Positions 1 through 11,620 are shown, numbered from the stretch's first letter. The stretch: DNA of 64,000 nt from Photobacterium iliopiscarium (GCF_003026395.1 NZ_PYOO01000003.1:186001-250000), one strand, 5' to 3'. Notes: generated by a model not told the origin, from the letters alone. Numbers and translations: made by a program.

Positions 1-67
1 TGCAATGATCACGGCAGGTCTTATGTCTCTTGCCTTTATGGGCTTTACTGGATTGGTGAAATTGTAA
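1..67 (+). CDS. rsxA: RsxA/RnfA, 3' end only
   Basis: The window opens inside this gene. Frame 2 encodes a short hydrophobic C-terminus ([19 protein letters not shown]) ending at TAA 65-67. The tail matches the end of RsxA (RnfA), a membrane subunit of the Rnf/Rsx electron transport complex. The stop overlaps the rsxB ATG by one base (TAATG), so the two are translationally coupled. Identity rests on this tail plus the order rsxA-B-C-D-G-E. Confidence 0.85.
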   Translation, partial: AMITAGLMSLAFMGFTGLVKL

Positions 68-651
68 TGAGCGGGATCTTAATTGCTGCCATTGTAATCG
101 CTGTTTTAGCAGCAATATGTGGCATTATTTTGGGCTTTGCTTCAGTGCGTTTTAAAGTTGAAGCCGATCCTATTGTTGAACAAATTGATGCTATTTTGCC
201 GCAAACACAATGTGGTCAATGTGGCTTCCCTGGTTGCCGTCCTTACGCTGAAGCGATAGCGAATGGTGAAATCATTAATAAATGCCCACCCGGAGGCCAA
301 GCTACTATTGAAAAACTTGCCGATCTGATGGGTGTCGAAGTGCCTCAGGCTTCAGACGAAGTGACCAAGAGTATTAAAAAAGTCGCTTTTATTCATGAAG
401 ACATGTGTATTGGTTGTACCAAATGTATTCAAGCCTGCCCAGTGGATGCCATTGTCGGCGGCACTAAATCAATGCACACGGTAATAAAAGACGAATGTAC
501 AGGCTGTGACCTTTGTGTTTCTCCTTGTCCTACAGACTGTATTGAAATGATTCCAGTTAAAGAAACGCCGGATAACTGGAAATGGCAACTCAATCAAATA
601 CCCGTTGTGAATATTGCTGCGACAGCGAATGCAGAAAAGGTTAAGCCATAG
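67..651 (+). CDS. rsxB: Electron transport complex subunit RsxB/RnfB
   Basis: Iron-sulfur subunit of the Rsx/Rnf complex, which couples electron flow between NADH and ferredoxin to ion movement and, as Rsx, helps keep the SoxR sensor reduced. The 194 residues start with one membrane helix (about 4-27). Next comes a Cys cluster domain (CGQCGFPGC, about 50-58), then two ferredoxin-type 4Fe-4S motifs ([12 protein letters not shown], about 113-124, and [12 protein letters not shown], about 143-154). It overlaps rsxA by one base and lies 2 nt from rsxC. Length is normal for the family. Confidence 0.96.
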   Translation: MSGILIAAIVIAVLAAICGIILGFASVRFKVEADPIVEQIDAILPQTQCGQCGFPGCRPYAEAIANGEIINKCPPGGQATIEKLADLMGVEVPQASDEVTKSIKKVAFIHEDMCIGCTKCIQACPVDAIVGGTKSMHTVIKDECTGCDLCVSPCPTDCIEMIPVKETPDNWKWQLNQIPVVNIAATANAEKVKP

Positions 652-653
652 TC

Positions 654-3107
654 ATGCTATCGATTATTGAACAAATTAAGCAAGGTAAATTGTGGGATTT
701 CCACGGTGGTATTCACCCAGCGGAAAACAAAGCATTATCCAGTAAGCAACCGATTAAAGCGGCAGGCATTCCTCACGAATTAGTATTACCACTAAAACAA
801 CACATAGGTTCTCGTGGTGATATTATCGTCAACATTGGCGATCACGTACTCAAAGGCCAACCACTAACGCAAGGTGATATTGCGATGTGTGTGCCTATTC
901 ACGCCCCGAGTTCTGGCACAATCACGGCGATTGAGCAACGCACAACCGCCCACCCTTCTGGCTTAACCGATCTATGCATCGTCATTGCAACCGATAATAA
1001 AGACACTTGGTGTTATGCAACGCAATATCCAGATTATCAAGATCGCGATCCAGCTGAACTGATTGAAGCTATTCGTCTTGCGGGTATTGCTGGCCTTGGC
1101 GGTGCAGGTTTTCCAACTGCGCGTAAACTTCAAGGCGGTTTAGGTAACGTTGATATTCTGATCATCAATGCTGCTGAATGTGAACCTTATATCACCGCTG
1201 ATGATCGACTCATGCAAGACTATGCAGATGAAGTCATCGAAGGTGTGCGTATTTTACGCCACATTATTGCGCCAAAATTAACCTTAATTGGTATTGAAGA
1301 TAATAAACCTGAAGCAATCAAAGCATTAGAAGCCTGTGTCAGTGAAGACGATAATATTATTATTCGTGTTATTCCAACCAAATACCCTTCAGGCAGCTCT
1401 AAACAACTGGTTAAGCTATTAACAGGTCGAGAAGTACCGAGCCAAGCACGTTCAACCTCAATCGGGGTTATTATGCAGAACATCGGTACTGCTTTTGCGA
1501 TTAAGCGCGCCATCGTTAATGGTGAGCCTTTAATTGAGCGCGTGGTCACGTTAACAGGTGAAGCCTTTAAGCAACGTGGAAATGTATTTGCATTACTAGG
1601 GACGCCTATTGCTTATTTGCTTGAAAAATTTGGTTATCAAGCCGATAAAAAATACCCTCGCGTCATTATTGGTGGCTCATTAATGGGCTTTACATTGCCA
1701 CATGCCAATGTACCGATTACCAAAATTACTAACTGTATCTTAACGCCTAAACGTAAAGAATTACCGCTACATACTTACGAAATGGCCTGTATTCGTTGTT
1801 CTGCTTGTGCCGATGTTTGCCCATCTTCATTATTACCACAACAGTTACAATGGTATGCAAAAGATAAAGACTACGGCAAATGTGAAGAATATAACTTAAG
1901 CGACTGCATTGAATGTGGCGCTTGTGCTTATGTCTGCCCAAGTGAAATTCCATTAGTACAGTATTATCGTCAAGCTAAAGCTGAGATTTGGGAACGTAAA
2001 CAAGATGAAATGAGTGCTGAACGCGCTCGTCAGCGTTTTGAAGCCAAACAACAGCGCATGGAACGCGATAAAGCGGATCGTGAAAACCGATTTGCTAAAG
2101 CTGCCACTGATCGTCGCCAAAGTATGGCAGCATCTGGTGGTGATGACGCCGTCGCAGCCGCCATTGCGCGAGTAAAAGCCAAACAAGCTGCTGCGGCAAC
2201 AACACCAACTATCAAACCCGCTGTTGCAGCCGCTATTGCTAAAGCAAAAGCCAAGCAAGCCGCTTCAACATCAGAAGCGAATGCTGAGCCAGATAACAGT
2301 GAAATGGCTGCCTTACGTAAGCAGCGTAAACTTCAAGCTCGCGAGCAAAAAGCAGCCAAACATGCTGAATTAATGCAACAACAGCAAGCCGACACTGATC
2401 AACCATCTGCGAAAAATACAGATAAGAAAGATGCTGTCGCTGCTGCCGTTGCGCGTGCAAAAGCCCGTAAAGCCGCTCAGCAAGCACCAACGGCTATTGA
2501 TGCTGAGCCCGTTGCCGCGGAGCCTGTTACCAAAGTGAACACTGACGCTGCGGTCGATCCTAAAAAAGCGGCTGTCGCTGCCGCCGTTGCGCGTGCAAAA
2601 GCCCGTAAAGCCGCTCAACAAGCACCAACGGCTATTGATGCTGAGCCCGTTGCCGCTGAGCCTGCTGCCGAAGTAAAGACTGACGTTACAGTCGATCCGA
2701 AAAAAGCGGCTGTCGCTGCCGCCGTTGCGCGTGCAAAAGCCCGTAAAGCCGCTCAGCAAGCACAAGTTAGCATCGAGACTCAAGCTCCCGTTAACGATGC
2801 AACAACAGACGCTGCACCTGCTGCCGAAGTGAACACTGACGTTGTTATCGATCCTAAAAAAGCCGCTGTTGCTGCTGCCGTTGCACGAGCAAAAGCCCGT
2901 AAAGCCGCTCAGCAAGCACAAGTTAGCATCGAGACTCAAGCTCCCGTTAACGATGCAACAACAGACGCCGCACCTGCTGCCGAAGTGAACACTGACGTTG
3001 TTATCGATCCTAAAAAAGCCGCTGTCGCTGCTGCCGTTGCACGAGCGAAAGCCCGTAAAGCAGCACAACAAGCAAATAAAGCACAATCCAACATTGAGGA
3101 AGAATAA
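654..3107 (+). CDS. rsxC: Electron transport complex subunit RsxC/RnfC with repetitive tail
   Basis: Peripheral NADH/FMN- and Fe-S-containing subunit of the Rsx/Rnf complex. The first 440 or so residues hold the RnfC N-terminal and Complex1-51K/SLBB regions (glycine-rich [15 protein letters not shown] near residue 145), followed by two 4Fe-4S motifs ([12 protein letters not shown] and [12 protein letters not shown]). The remaining 370 or so residues are a low-complexity Ala/Lys/Arg-rich tail. It contains five copies of [18 protein letters not shown] separated by acidic spacers. Such tails are known in gammaproteobacterial RsxC and vary in length. 817 aa; rsxD follows after 2 nt. Confidence 0.96.
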   Translation: MLSIIEQIKQGKLWDFHGGIHPAENKALSSKQPIKAAGIPHELVLPLKQHIGSRGDIIVNIGDHVLKGQPLTQGDIAMCVPIHAPSSGTITAIEQRTTAHPSGLTDLCIVIATDNKDTWCYATQYPDYQDRDPAELIEAIRLAGIAGLGGAGFPTARKLQGGLGNVDILIINAAECEPYITADDRLMQDYADEVIEGVRILRHIIAPKLTLIGIEDNKPEAIKALEACVSEDDNIIIRVIPTKYPSGSSKQLVKLLTGREVPSQARSTSIGVIMQNIGTAFAIKRAIVNGEPLIERVVTLTGEAFKQRGNVFALLGTPIAYLLEKFGYQADKKYPRVIIGGSLMGFTLPHANVPITKITNCILTPKRKELPLHTYEMACIRCSACADVCPSSLLPQQLQWYAKDKDYGKCEEYNLSDCIECGACAYVCPSEIPLVQYYRQAKAEIWERKQDEMSAERARQRFEAKQQRMERDKADRENRFAKAATDRRQSMAASGGDDAVAAAIARVKAKQAAAATTPTIKPAVAAAIAKAKAKQAASTSEANAEPDNSEMAALRKQRKLQAREQKAAKHAELMQQQQADTDQPSAKNTDKKDAVAAAVARAKARKAAQQAPTAIDAEPVAAEPVTKVNTDAAVDPKKAAVAAAVARAKARKAAQQAPTAIDAEPVAAEPAAEVKTDVTVDPKKAAVAAAVARAKARKAAQQAQVSIETQAPVNDATTDAAPAAEVNTDVVIDPKKAAVAAAVARAKARKAAQQAQVSIETQAPVNDATTDAAPAAEVNTDVVIDPKKAAVAAAVARAKARKAAQQANKAQSNIEEE
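2436..3076 (+). repeat. In-frame tandem repeats in the rsxC tail
   Basis: Five in-frame copies of a block of about 54 bp encode [18 protein letters not shown], with spacers of about 80-105 bp. The third and fourth full units (from about 2707 and about 2863) are nearly identical over some 156 bp including the spacer (encoding [18 protein letters not shown]), which indicates recent duplication. The high GC and repetition create long spurious minus-strand reading frames, not annotated here. Copy number is a good candidate for strain variation by slippage or recombination. Confidence 0.9.
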
Positions 3108-3109
3108 TC

Positions 3110-4156
3110 GTGGCTTTTAATATTGCCAGCTCACCCCATGCACATAATCGTCGCAGCACAAGTACCATCATGCGTACGGTTATTTTATGTGCAGCTTTTG
3201 GTGTTATTGCTCAATGCTACTTTTTTGGGTTGGGAACACTGATCCAAATTGTTTTCGCCTCTTTGTGTGCACTTACATTTGAAGCGATTGTACTTAAATT
3301 ACGTCAACGTCCATTAGCACCTTATTTACGTGATAATACCGCGCTATTAACTGGGGTATTAATTGGTATTTCTATTCCCCCACTGGCACCGTGGTGGATC
3401 ACCGTTATTGGCGTATTCTTTGCGATTGTTGTCGCGAAACACCTCTATGGTGGCATGGGTCAAAACCTGTTTAACCCAGCAATGGTTGCTTATGTCGTAT
3501 TATTGATTTCATTCCCCGTTCAAATGACAACATGGCTACCACCCGCATCATTAAGTGCTAACCCTGTGACCTTTATGGATAGCCTGTCTGCAATCTTTAC
3601 TGGTTACACACCTGATGGTTTCAGTATTCAACAGCTAAAAATGTCTGTTGATGGCTACACCATGGCAACCCCATTAGATACTCTAAAAACATCGTTAAAA
3701 ACCGGACTGACAATTGCAGAAGCAATGAAAAAACCAGTTTACGGTACACTGGCGGGCATTGGTTGGGAGTGGGTTAACATTGGTTTCTTATTAGGTGGTT
3801 TATTACTGCTTAAATTGCGTATTATTCAATGGCACATTCCAGTCGCAATGCTAACGTCATTGCTGGTTATTAGTAGTGTTATGCATGTGCTTGATCCAAG
3901 TGTTGCCGCTTCACCGCTATTACATATGTTCTCTGGTGCAACCATGCTTGGCGCATTCTTTATTGCCACCGATCCAGTAACTGCCACAACCACCGTAAAA
4001 GGTCGACTGATCTTTGGTGCTTTTATTGGCGTAATGATCTACCTCATTCGTACTTGGGGTGGTTTCCCTGACGGGGTCGCCTTTGCAGTGCTACTCGCCA
4101 ACTTATGTGTGCCAATCATCGATTACTACACTCGTCCACGCACTTATGGACACTAA
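3110..4156 (+). CDS. rsxD: Electron transport complex subunit RsxD/RnfD
   Basis: Polytopic membrane subunit carrying a covalently bound FMN. 348 aa with many transmembrane helices. The flavinylation threonine is in [10 protein letters not shown] (Thr187), the same number as reported for Vibrio RnfD. A second conserved stretch is [19 protein letters not shown] near residue 280. The start is GTG at 3110, 2 nt after rsxC; the N-terminus ([16 protein letters not shown]) aligns well with known RsxD. RsxG follows after 2 nt. Confidence 0.95.
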   Translation: MAFNIASSPHAHNRRSTSTIMRTVILCAAFGVIAQCYFFGLGTLIQIVFASLCALTFEAIVLKLRQRPLAPYLRDNTALLTGVLIGISIPPLAPWWITVIGVFFAIVVAKHLYGGMGQNLFNPAMVAYVVLLISFPVQMTTWLPPASLSANPVTFMDSLSAIFTGYTPDGFSIQQLKMSVDGYTMATPLDTLKTSLKTGLTIAEAMKKPVYGTLAGIGWEWVNIGFLLGGLLLLKLRIIQWHIPVAMLTSLLVISSVMHVLDPSVAASPLLHMFSGATMLGAFFIATDPVTATTTVKGRLIFGAFIGVMIYLIRTWGGFPDGVAFAVLLANLCVPIIDYYTRPRTYGH

Positions 4157-4158
4157 TA

Positions 4159-4803
4159 ATGAGTATGCCCATGTTTAAATCCATGAAAAAAAATGGTCTG
4201 ATTCTGGCTGTTTTTGCCTTACTGTCGACAGCATTAGTTTCTCTTACTCACTATTTAACGGCTGATCGTATTTTTGAACAACAGCAACAACAGTTACTAA
4301 ATACACTTAATCAAGTTATTCCTGTCGCAAGCCATGACAACCTACTTTATAAGAGTTGTACGCTAGTTAAAGATCTACGTTATATCGGTACTAAATCACC
4401 GATGCCAGCTTATATTGCAACTCAAGCAGGTAAAACAACAGGGATTGCAATTGAAGGGATTGCACCGGATGGATACAGTGGCGCAATCAAATTAATTGTG
4501 GGCCTAGATACTAAAGGGGTTATCACTGGCGTTCGTATTTTAGAGCAGCATGAAACTCCAGGACTAGGTGATAAAATTGAAACATCAGTCAGTGATTGGA
4601 TCTATAGTTTCACAGGTAAGCGAGTCAATGGCGCTAACGATCCTAAATTCCACGTCCGTAAAGATGGTGGTGAATTTGATCAGTTTACTGGCGCAACCAT
4701 TACTCCACGTGCTGTAGTTAAAGCGGTAAAAAATATCTCGTTGTACTGGCAAAATAATCAACAGCAGATCCTAAGCCAGCCACTAGACTGTCCGAGTGAA
4801 TAA
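4159..4803 (+). CDS. rsxG: Electron transport complex subunit RsxG/RnfG
   Basis: Periplasm-facing flavoprotein subunit with one N-terminal anchor (about residues 12-31) and a covalent FMN site in the C-terminal FMN-binding domain (DQFTGAT, Thr180). The reading frame stays open upstream into rsxD, but the first ATG after the rsxD stop is at 4159 and gives the usual length of about 214 aa. ATG 4168 is an alternative. It lies 2 nt from both rsxD and rsxE in the same operon. Confidence 0.94.
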   Translation: MSMPMFKSMKKNGLILAVFALLSTALVSLTHYLTADRIFEQQQQQLLNTLNQVIPVASHDNLLYKSCTLVKDLRYIGTKSPMPAYIATQAGKTTGIAIEGIAPDGYSGAIKLIVGLDTKGVITGVRILEQHETPGLGDKIETSVSDWIYSFTGKRVNGANDPKFHVRKDGGEFDQFTGATITPRAVVKAVKNISLYWQNNQQQILSQPLDCPSE

Positions 4804-4805
4804 TT

Positions 4806-5513
4806 ATGACCACATCTTATAAAGAGTTGATGAAAAATGGCTTATGGTACAACAACCCAACTGTCGTGCAGTTGTTGGGTTTATGTCCATTACTCGCGGT
4901 ATCATCAACAGCAACCAATGCACTGGGATTAGGACTTGCGACGACCATGGTTTTGGTAATGTCTAACTTTACTATTTCAGTCATTAGAAAATTAGTCCCG
5001 TCAGAAATTCGCATACCTGTTTTTGTAATGATCATTGCATCACTGGTAACCTGCGTTCAGTTATTAATGAATGCCTATGTTTATGGCTTATATAAATCAT
5101 TAGGTATCTTTATTCCGTTGATCGTAACTAACTGTATTATTATCGGTCGAGCAGAAGCCTTTGCCTCAAAAAATAAGCCCTTACCTGCGGTATTAGATGG
5201 TTTATGGATGGGTCTAGGTATGACATCTGCGCTATTTTTACTGGGTGCAATGCGCGAAATTTTAAGTAAAGGCTCATTATTTGATGGTGCCAACCGCTTA
5301 TTAGGTGATTGGGCGTCGATGCTGCATGTTCAAATATTTCATTTTGACAGTAGCTTTTTACTCGCGATGCTACCGCCAGGCGCATTTATTGGCGTTGGTT
5401 TCATGATCGCTCTAAAAAATATTATTGATAAATATAAAGAAAAGAAACAATCACCCCAAGAACAACAACAACAACCGAAAGTGGAACGTGCACGTATTAC
5501 TGATGTTAAGTAA
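4806..5513 (+). CDS. rsxE: Electron transport complex subunit RsxE/RnfE
   Basis: Membrane subunit of the NqrD/RnfE family, 235 aa with about six transmembrane helices. It begins [33 protein letters not shown], characteristic of the family. The C-terminus after the last helix is polar and Gln-rich (QEQQQQ). It is the last rsx gene; a UUCG-loop hairpin follows 27 nt downstream. Confidence 0.95.
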   Translation: MTTSYKELMKNGLWYNNPTVVQLLGLCPLLAVSSTATNALGLGLATTMVLVMSNFTISVIRKLVPSEIRIPVFVMIIASLVTCVQLLMNAYVYGLYKSLGIFIPLIVTNCIIIGRAEAFASKNKPLPAVLDGLWMGLGMTSALFLLGAMREILSKGSLFDGANRLLGDWASMLHVQIFHFDSSFLLAMLPPGAFIGVGFMIALKNIIDKYKEKKQSPQEQQQQPKVERARITDVK

Positions 5514-5539
5514 GACGGTATTTGTGACTTTTCAGTACT

Positions 5540-5566
5540 AAAACTGGCTTTCGAGCCAGTTTTACT
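5540..5566 (+). terminator. Terminator after rsxE
   Basis: Perfect 10-bp stem AAAACTGGCT / AGCCAGTTTT with a TTCG tetraloop and a short T run, 27 nt after the rsxE stop. It separates the rsx operon from nth, although nth is only about 100 nt further on and read-through is possible. Confidence 0.8.
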
Positions 5567-5660
5567 GTTGCTATAAATATTCTCAAATATGCTCATTATC
5601 CCTATAGGTGCTCACCCTTAATCATGGTGATATTGGCATTATATTGCATCAGGAAAGACT

Positions 5661-6296
5661 ATGAATAATCAAAAACGGGTTCAAATATTAGAACGATTAC
5701 AAGCGGAAAACCCACATCCACAAACTGAACTGCATTGGACGACACCGTTTGAGTTGTTAATTTCGGTATTACTGTCAGCGCAAGCAACCGATGTCAGTGT
5801 CAATAAGGCTATGGATAAGCTGTACCCTATCGCTAATACACCCCAAGCTATTTTTGATCTTGGGGTTGATGGCGTAAAACAATACATAAAAACCATTGGC
5901 TTATTTAATTCTAAAGCTGAAAACGTTATCAAAACTTGTCGTTTATTACTCGATAAACATAACGGTGAAATTCCTGAAGATCGCGAAGCATTGGAAGCCT
6001 TACCGGGAGTGGGACGTAAAACAGCAAATGTCGTCCTTAACACAGCATTTGGTTGGCCGACTATTGCGGTTGATACTCATATTTTTCGAGTCTGTAATCG
6101 CACCAAGTTCGCTATTGGAAAAAATGTCGAACAAGTAGAACAAAAATTACTAAAAGTAGTCCCTGCCGCATTTAAAGTTGATGTCCACCACTGGCTTATT
6201 TTACATGGGCGCTATACCTGTATTGCACGTAAACCCCGTTGCGGTAGTTGTATTATTGAAGACTTATGTGAGTATAAAGATAAAGTGGAAATTTAA
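5661..6296 (+). CDS. nth: Endonuclease III (DNA glycosylase/AP lyase)
   Basis: Base-excision repair enzyme removing oxidised pyrimidines and cleaving AP sites. 211 aa. The helix-hairpin-helix (LPGVGRKTANVV) carries catalytic Lys120, and VDTHIFRV carries Asp138, the same numbers as E. coli Nth. The C-terminal 4Fe-4S cluster ligands are C-x6-C-x2-C-x5-C within CIARKPRCGSCIIEDLC. ATG 5661 is preceded by AGGAAAG. It follows rsxE, a conserved rsx-nth order. Confidence 0.97.
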   Translation: MNNQKRVQILERLQAENPHPQTELHWTTPFELLISVLLSAQATDVSVNKAMDKLYPIANTPQAIFDLGVDGVKQYIKTIGLFNSKAENVIKTCRLLLDKHNGEIPEDREALEALPGVGRKTANVVLNTAFGWPTIAVDTHIFRVCNRTKFAIGKNVEQVEQKLLKVVPAAFKVDVHHWLILHGRYTCIARKPRCGSCIIEDLCEYKDKVEI

Positions 6297-6366
6297 TTGT
6301 AATGCTGCGAGTAACAAGAGTGAAAGCAGCCTTTCTAGTACGTTCAACCGGTAATTTACTTGCGCT

Positions 6367-7263
6367 TTAAACCTCACTACGTCCTAATGAAATCACCACT
6401 CGGCGGTTTTGATTACGACCGACAGGAGTGGAATTATCAGCAATCGGTCTTCTTTTTCCATAGGCTTCTACTTGAATTCGATTTTCAGGTAAACCTAACC
6501 CTTTAAAATAACTTTCAATTTTTACAGCTCGTTGTTCCGATAAACGTTGTCCCTCTACCGTACCAAGCGCTGAATCACTGTATGCCGCCACCAGCACTAA
6601 ATCAATATCATCTGAATAACGAACATAATCAGCAATTTGTGACAATCGTTGTTGAGACATATTATCCAGCTCATCACTGTCACTATTATAATGCAGAATC
6701 GTAAAGGCAATATCATCAAAGCTAAATGGCATTAAGTTATTCAAACATTGACTAAAGTCTTGATATGACTTATTAAAATTCACCGCAGATAAACCGACTT
6801 CTAATTGGCGTTGTTGCTGTACTGGCCACGTTTTATAACTAAAAGTAGGATTACGCCCATCTTCTAACTCTGCTAACATTTGCCATGCAGTATTACCTTC
6901 AATGTACCCATCAAATTGTTTGAAAAATTTCAAATTAGTCATCGCATAAGCCGCGTCACCCGGCATCCATAATGGGGGCATCGATGTGAGTTTAACGTTT
7001 CGTGTCGCGCCCAATTGACGGTTCATTTTTAATTCAAAGTGAAGATTCATTTTCTTACTCGAACGAGCTGAAAATTGCGCACTACCATAGCCGGGAATAT
7101 CATGATTTAAACGACATTCTAAGGGAGTATCAATAATCACTTGCCATTGTGATTGGCTTGGTTGCGCCAAATAATTTTTAGCCATGGCGGTTGGCATGGA
7201 GAAAAAGACACTTAGGATTAATCCAACTCGCAACCAAGGTGTTAATAATTCAATTAAATTCAT
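6367..7263 (-). CDS. motY: Sodium-type flagellar protein MotY
   Basis: T-ring component of the Na+-driven polar flagellar motor that helps anchor PomA/PomB stators in the periplasm. 298 aa with a signal peptide (hydrophobic about 12-28, cleavage near AMA-KN), an N-terminal MotY-specific domain, and a C-terminal OmpA-like peptidoglycan-binding domain. The latter shows [22 protein letters not shown] and [23 protein letters not shown]. Divergent from rnt, as seen in vibrios. The gene points to Na+-driven polar flagellation. Confidence 0.93.
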   Translation of the reverse strand: MNLIELLTPWLRVGLILSVFFSMPTAMAKNYLAQPSQSQWQVIIDTPLECRLNHDIPGYGSAQFSARSSKKMNLHFELKMNRQLGATRNVKLTSMPPLWMPGDAAYAMTNLKFFKQFDGYIEGNTAWQMLAELEDGRNPTFSYKTWPVQQQRQLEVGLSAVNFNKSYQDFSQCLNNLMPFSFDDIAFTILHYNSDSDELDNMSQQRLSQIADYVRYSDDIDLVLVAAYSDSALGTVEGQRLSEQRAVKIESYFKGLGLPENRIQVEAYGKRRPIADNSTPVGRNQNRRVVISLGRSEV

Positions 7264-7463
7264 TTTATAACCAAATTAGAAGAAGATAATACAGCGACAA
7301 TGACAACGGTGTATGTCTATATCGGCACCCATGACGTGAGCTTTAGCTTTCTTTTATTTATAAAATCACCAATGGATAAAATTATGCACAGAGGTTTAAC
7401 AGCAATGAAATTAAGCCGTTAATCTGCCATAATATCGGATTCTATTATTTTGACAGCAGTGCT

Positions 7464-8126
7464 ATGAGCCAAGATAACCAATTTAACACCTTAAAAAGTC
7501 GCTTTCGCGGCTACTTTCCTGTCGTCATTGACGTTGAAACGGCCGGTTTTGATTCAAAAACAGATGCCTTATTAGAAATTTGTGCTGTCACTTTACAGAT
7601 GGATGAAGATGGTTGGTTAAAACCTGCAACAACCATTCATTTCCATGTTGCACCTTTTGAAGGCGCGATTTTACATAAAGAAGCCTTAGAATTTAATGGT
7701 ATTCGCGACCCATTTAGCCCATTACGGGGTGCGGTATCAGAAGAAGTGGCACTAAAAGAAATTTATAAGCAAATCAGAAAAGAACAAAAACACACTGATT
7801 GCACTCGTGCGATCATGGTGGCGCATAACGCAACGTTTGATCACAGCTTTGTGATGGCAGCATCAGAGCGTGCGAAACTAAAACGTAATCCATTCCATCC
7901 TTTTGCGACCTTTGATACTGCCGCATTAAGTGGTTTAGCGTATGGACAAACAGTACTGGCTAAAGCATGCCAAACTGCAGAAATTCCCTTTGATAACCGT
8001 GAAGCACACTCAGCGCTATACGATACCGAGCGTACCGCTGAATTGTTTTGTAAAATAGTCAATAAGTGGAAACAATTAGGTGGGTGGCCGCTATGCACTC
8101 CCACAGGAGAGCCATCAGCAGAATAA
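7464..8126 (+). CDS. rnt: Ribonuclease T
   Basis: DEDD-family 3' exoribonuclease that trims the 3' ends of tRNA and other stable RNAs. 220 aa. Exo I motif [10 protein letters not shown] (Asp/Glu pair), Exo [11 protein letters not shown], and Exo [11 protein letters not shown] with the catalytic His and Asp. The polar basic stretches are typical of the family. A terminator follows. Confidence 0.96.
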   Translation: MSQDNQFNTLKSRFRGYFPVVIDVETAGFDSKTDALLEICAVTLQMDEDGWLKPATTIHFHVAPFEGAILHKEALEFNGIRDPFSPLRGAVSEEVALKEIYKQIRKEQKHTDCTRAIMVAHNATFDHSFVMAASERAKLKRNPFHPFATFDTAALSGLAYGQTVLAKACQTAEIPFDNREAHSALYDTERTAELFCKIVNKWKQLGGWPLCTPTGEPSAE

Positions 8127-8151
8127 TTTATCCTTCTCCTGCTCTTTATTA

Positions 8152-8177
8152 AGCCCATCTTAGTATGGGTTTTTTTA
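8152..8177 (+). terminator. Terminator after rnt
   Basis: Stem CCCAT / ATGGG (extended by AG and T pairs) with a 6-nt loop and seven Ts, 26 nt downstream of the rnt stop. Confidence 0.75.
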
Positions 8178-8385
8178 TACTTCCCCGATATCTCATTTAT
8201 ATCTTATCGATACCTCACCATTAGCGATTCCCCGTCCTCTCATTAAAAATAACCGTCCAATCCAACAATTAATTCGTATAATTTAACAAATATACAACAT
8301 TACTCTTATACTTGATCTGTAATGCGTTTTGTTTTTCCTCATGGATGAATAAAAAATGAAATAATAACCGTTGAGAGGCAGAATA

Positions 8386-9940
8386 ATGTCCGTAAATATA
8401 CGTTATATTTCCCTTGTTCTTTGTAGCTGTCTTACCGCCACTTCCGCCTTTGGTGCGGGGTTTCAAGTATCAGAACAATCAGCATCAGGTTTAGGCCGAG
8501 CCTTTGCAGAGCGGTATGCCAAGCATCGCCATTATCAGCTCAGTACTCGCCACCGGAAGTGATATTGATAAAGCCACAATTATTGCGCAATTGGCAACAC
8601 TTAATATCACCCCAGCAGATATTGCAGCAGCCGCAGATCCTCAAGTTCAAAATAAACTCTTGGTCGCATTAGCGGGTTCAACCTTAACCTTAGCAAATGG
8701 TAAGCAACTTGATCCTCAACGCCTAATCACCCGCTTTAGCCCATTACCTAAATTACAATCAGTACAATATATTGATTACACCTTAATTTTACCTACAGCC
8801 GCCAAGTGTGACGATATAGGAAAAAACAGTACCAATATTTATTTACATGGCATTACCAGCCACAGAGGCACTGTAATCGCACTTGCTGACAATATTATTA
8901 ATGATCATTGTCAGGCTATTTTTGCGATTGACCATCCTCTACATGGAAGCCGCACTATTGATGGTGTACCCGGCAGTGCCAGTGATGGTCATCCTGAATA
9001 TTATTTAAACTTATCCGCTCTTACTGTCGCCCGTGATAATTTACGCCAAAGCACTACGGATATTATTAATTTACGAGCAACCATTGGCAAAATCTTAACA
9101 ACAATTGCTGAAGGTGATAGCACTACCATCAATAATTTGGGGCATTTAAAAACCTTAAATCCAACCCAAGGCGTCACTTTTATTGGTCACTCTTTAGGTG
9201 CAATTACCGGGATTAGTGTCGCCAATATTGCTAATCATAGCCTTGGATCACCACTAATAGATGCCGCTTACTTTGATATTCATACCCTCGCATTAGCCAA
9301 TCCTGGCGGCGAAATTCCTTATCTACTGCTTAATTCAGGTAGCTTTGGTGATTTTGTCAAAGGTAACTTAATGCTCAGTAGTAATGCTGAATTTAAAGCG
9401 TTTTGTGACCAACAATCATTAACGGCTGCGGCGTGTTTTAATGCTTATCAAACACTGTTAATCTCGCAAGGCGATCCCACATCACTCGCCACATTAGCCG
9501 CTATTTATACCACCTTTAACCGCTTTGCTTATGCCGCTCAAACTGTATTAGATACCATAGATCCCACCAATCATGCACCACAGGTCAATCCAAGTACGGC
9601 ATTATATTTAGCACAAGTAAAAGATGATGCGACGATTCCTAATCTGACGCCACTAGGAGCAACGGTTGAGGGGACAGATATCTTGCAACCCTATTCTCCT
9701 TTTACCGGTACAACCCCATTAATTTCTAACCTTAATCTCACCATTACCCGTCAATCCATCACTAATCAATTGATTCATAGTGCAATATTATTTAATCAAG
9801 GTAATCATTCTTCATTATTAAATCCAATAGTCAGCCCTGCGGTGACACAAGAAATGCAGACTGAAATAGCATCATTTATAAATACAAAGGGACAAAATCT
9901 AACGATTAACAATAAAAATGTAATTATGCCAACACCTTAA
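8386..9940 (+). pseudogene. fadL 5' end fused out of frame to a VolA-type lipase 3' part
   Basis: From ATG 8386 (GAGAGG upstream) the protein begins with a signal peptide and a FadL-like N-terminus (SAFGAGFQVSEQSASGLGRAFA). That frame then runs out of homology and stops at 8562. In the +1 frame from about 8504 a long ORF to 9940 encodes the C-terminal part of a VolA/Pla-1-cef type surface lipase. It has the nucleophile motif FIGHSLGAITG and an upstream YLHGITSHRGT. No signal peptide or lipid anchor remains on the lipase part. I infer a deletion joining adjacent fadL and volA genes, leaving a non-functional chimera, although the lipase reading frame is otherwise intact. Confidence 0.75.
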
Positions 9941-9971
9941 ATTTTTATTTGATAAAACTGACCAGAATAAA

Positions 9972-9998
9972 AGCGAGTCTAATACTCGCTTTTTTTTG
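9972..9998 (+). terminator. Terminator after the lipase remnant
   Basis: Stem AGCGAGT / ACTCGCT, loop CTAAT, followed by eight Ts; 32 nt after the lipase stop. Its retention suggests the lipase gene was once the end of a transcription unit. Confidence 0.8.
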
Positions 9999-10205
9999 TC
10001 ATATAAAACAATATGATGCTCTCACATTACGGTTATTAACTATAAATATAATCAAAAAATTATTTCTCGACAAATGCTGAAAATCAAGCACACTGTGAGA
10101 TATGGGATCAAAGTCTCATAATAATAATTAAATCTCGTATTGCAGTGGTTATCACTGATAAACAAACGAAGTAATAATGCAAACAACGGATGGAACTCAC
10201 GTTTT

Positions 10206-11528
10206 ATGAACCCTGTAATTATCGCCGTATGCATCATGCTGGTACTCGCTTTAATGCGCGTCAATGTCGTGGTCGCACTTACATTTAGTGCCATTATTGG
10301 TGGCCTCATCGGAGGATTATCTCTTACCGATGCAGTTTCAGCCTTTGAAGGTGGTTTAGGCGGAGGAGCAACAACCGCTCTAAGCTATGCCATGTTAGGT
10401 GCTTTTGCTGTCGCTATTTCGCGTTCAGGCATTACCGATGTCCTAGCTCAAAAAGTCATTAAACACATTAGCGGCCATGAAAATATCGCGGCTGCTACTG
10501 GTGTAAAATATAGCGTTCTTATCATTTTAGTGTTACTAGCCATTTCTTCTCAGAACGTTATCCCTGTCCATATCGCTTTTATTCCAATTGTAATTCCACC
10601 ATTACTGCATGTGTTTGCCAAACTTAAACTTGATCGTCGCTTAATTGCCTGTGTATTAACGTTTGGTTTAGTCACGCCTTATATGGTACTTCCTATTGGT
10701 TTTGGCGGTATTTTCCTAAATAATATTCTACTGAAAAACTTACATGATAATGGGTTAGATGTTGTAGCAAGCCAAGTGCCGATTGCCATGATATTGCCCG
10801 CTTGTGGGATGTTGTTTGGTTTACTAACCGCTATTTTTGTAAGCTACCGAAAACCACGCGAATACTCAGTAGAAAAAATTCTTGCCAGTGAGCCAGAGAA
10901 AAAAGCCATTGATATGCGCCATGTTTATGTTGCTGTTGGTGCCATTTTTGCCGCATTAGGCGCACAACTTTATAGTGGTTCAATGATTATCGGCGGCTTA
11001 GTCGGTTTTATGGTATTTACCTTCACTGGCGTCATCAAGTGGAAAGAAACCCACGATGTGTTTACTAAAGGTGTGCACATGATGGCAATGATCGGTTTTA
11101 TTATGATTGCAGCGGCAGGTTTTGCGGCAGTAATGAAAGCGACAGGTGGCGTTGAAACCTTAGTTAACTCATTAGAAGGTGTTATCGGCAATAACAAACC
11201 ATTGGCGGCATTATTAATGCTTGTGGTGGGTTTATTGGTCACGATGGGTATTGGCTCATCGTTCTCTACCATTCCAATTTTAGCAACGATTTACGTGCCA
11301 TTATGTTTGTCTTTTGGTTTCTCGCCAATGGCAACAATTGCTATCGTAGGTACAGCTGCCGCGCTGGGTGATGCGGGTTCTCCAGCCTCTGATTCAACCT
11401 TAGGTCCAACATCGGGTTTGAATGCCGATGGACAACATGACCATATTAGGGATTCTGTAGTACCAACGTTTATTCACTACAACTTGCCGTTAATTGCCTT
11501 TGGCTGGATAGCGGCAATGACACTTTAG
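10206..11528 (+). CDS. NhaC-like Na+/H+ antiporter family transporter
   Basis: Polytopic inner-membrane protein, about 441 aa with roughly 11-12 hydrophobic helices, of the Na+/H+ antiporter family (COG2056 type, distantly related to NhaC; some members are proposed amino-acid transporters). Conserved features: [19 protein letters not shown] near the N-terminus and [26 protein letters not shown] near the C-terminus. ATG 10206 begins the conserved first helix ([20 protein letters not shown]). An upstream in-frame codon at 10140 would add a polar, unconserved 22 residues. The substrate cannot be assigned. Confidence 0.82.
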   Translation: MNPVIIAVCIMLVLALMRVNVVVALTFSAIIGGLIGGLSLTDAVSAFEGGLGGGATTALSYAMLGAFAVAISRSGITDVLAQKVIKHISGHENIAAATGVKYSVLIILVLLAISSQNVIPVHIAFIPIVIPPLLHVFAKLKLDRRLIACVLTFGLVTPYMVLPIGFGGIFLNNILLKNLHDNGLDVVASQVPIAMILPACGMLFGLLTAIFVSYRKPREYSVEKILASEPEKKAIDMRHVYVAVGAIFAALGAQLYSGSMIIGGLVGFMVFTFTGVIKWKETHDVFTKGVHMMAMIGFIMIAAAGFAAVMKATGGVETLVNSLEGVIGNNKPLAALLMLVVGLLVTMGIGSSFSTIPILATIYVPLCLSFGFSPMATIAIVGTAAALGDAGSPASDSTLGPTSGLNADGQHDHIRDSVVPTFIHYNLPLIAFGWIAAMTL

Positions 11529-11554
11529 TGATTTAACACTAAATGCTAATACAA

Positions 11555-11588
11555 AAAAACCGCCAACAATTTGTGGCGGTTTTTTTTA
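11555..11588 (+). terminator. Terminator between the antiporter and grxD
   Basis: Stem ACCGCCA / TGGCGGT with an 8-nt loop, A run before and T run after, so it can serve both convergent genes. Confidence 0.8.
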
Positions 11589-11620
11589 TCAGTGCAAAAT
11601 AACACACTTAACAAACTAAC

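Noticed and set aside
2370-3086. Long minus-strand reading frame over the rsxC tail
   Set aside because: It is the reverse shadow of the repetitive Ala/Lys coding region; no RBS and no plausible protein.
4105-4158. Longer rsxG N-terminus starting inside rsxD
   Set aside because: No RBS, and the residues are an out-of-frame reading of the RsxD C-terminus; ATG 4159 gives the family length.
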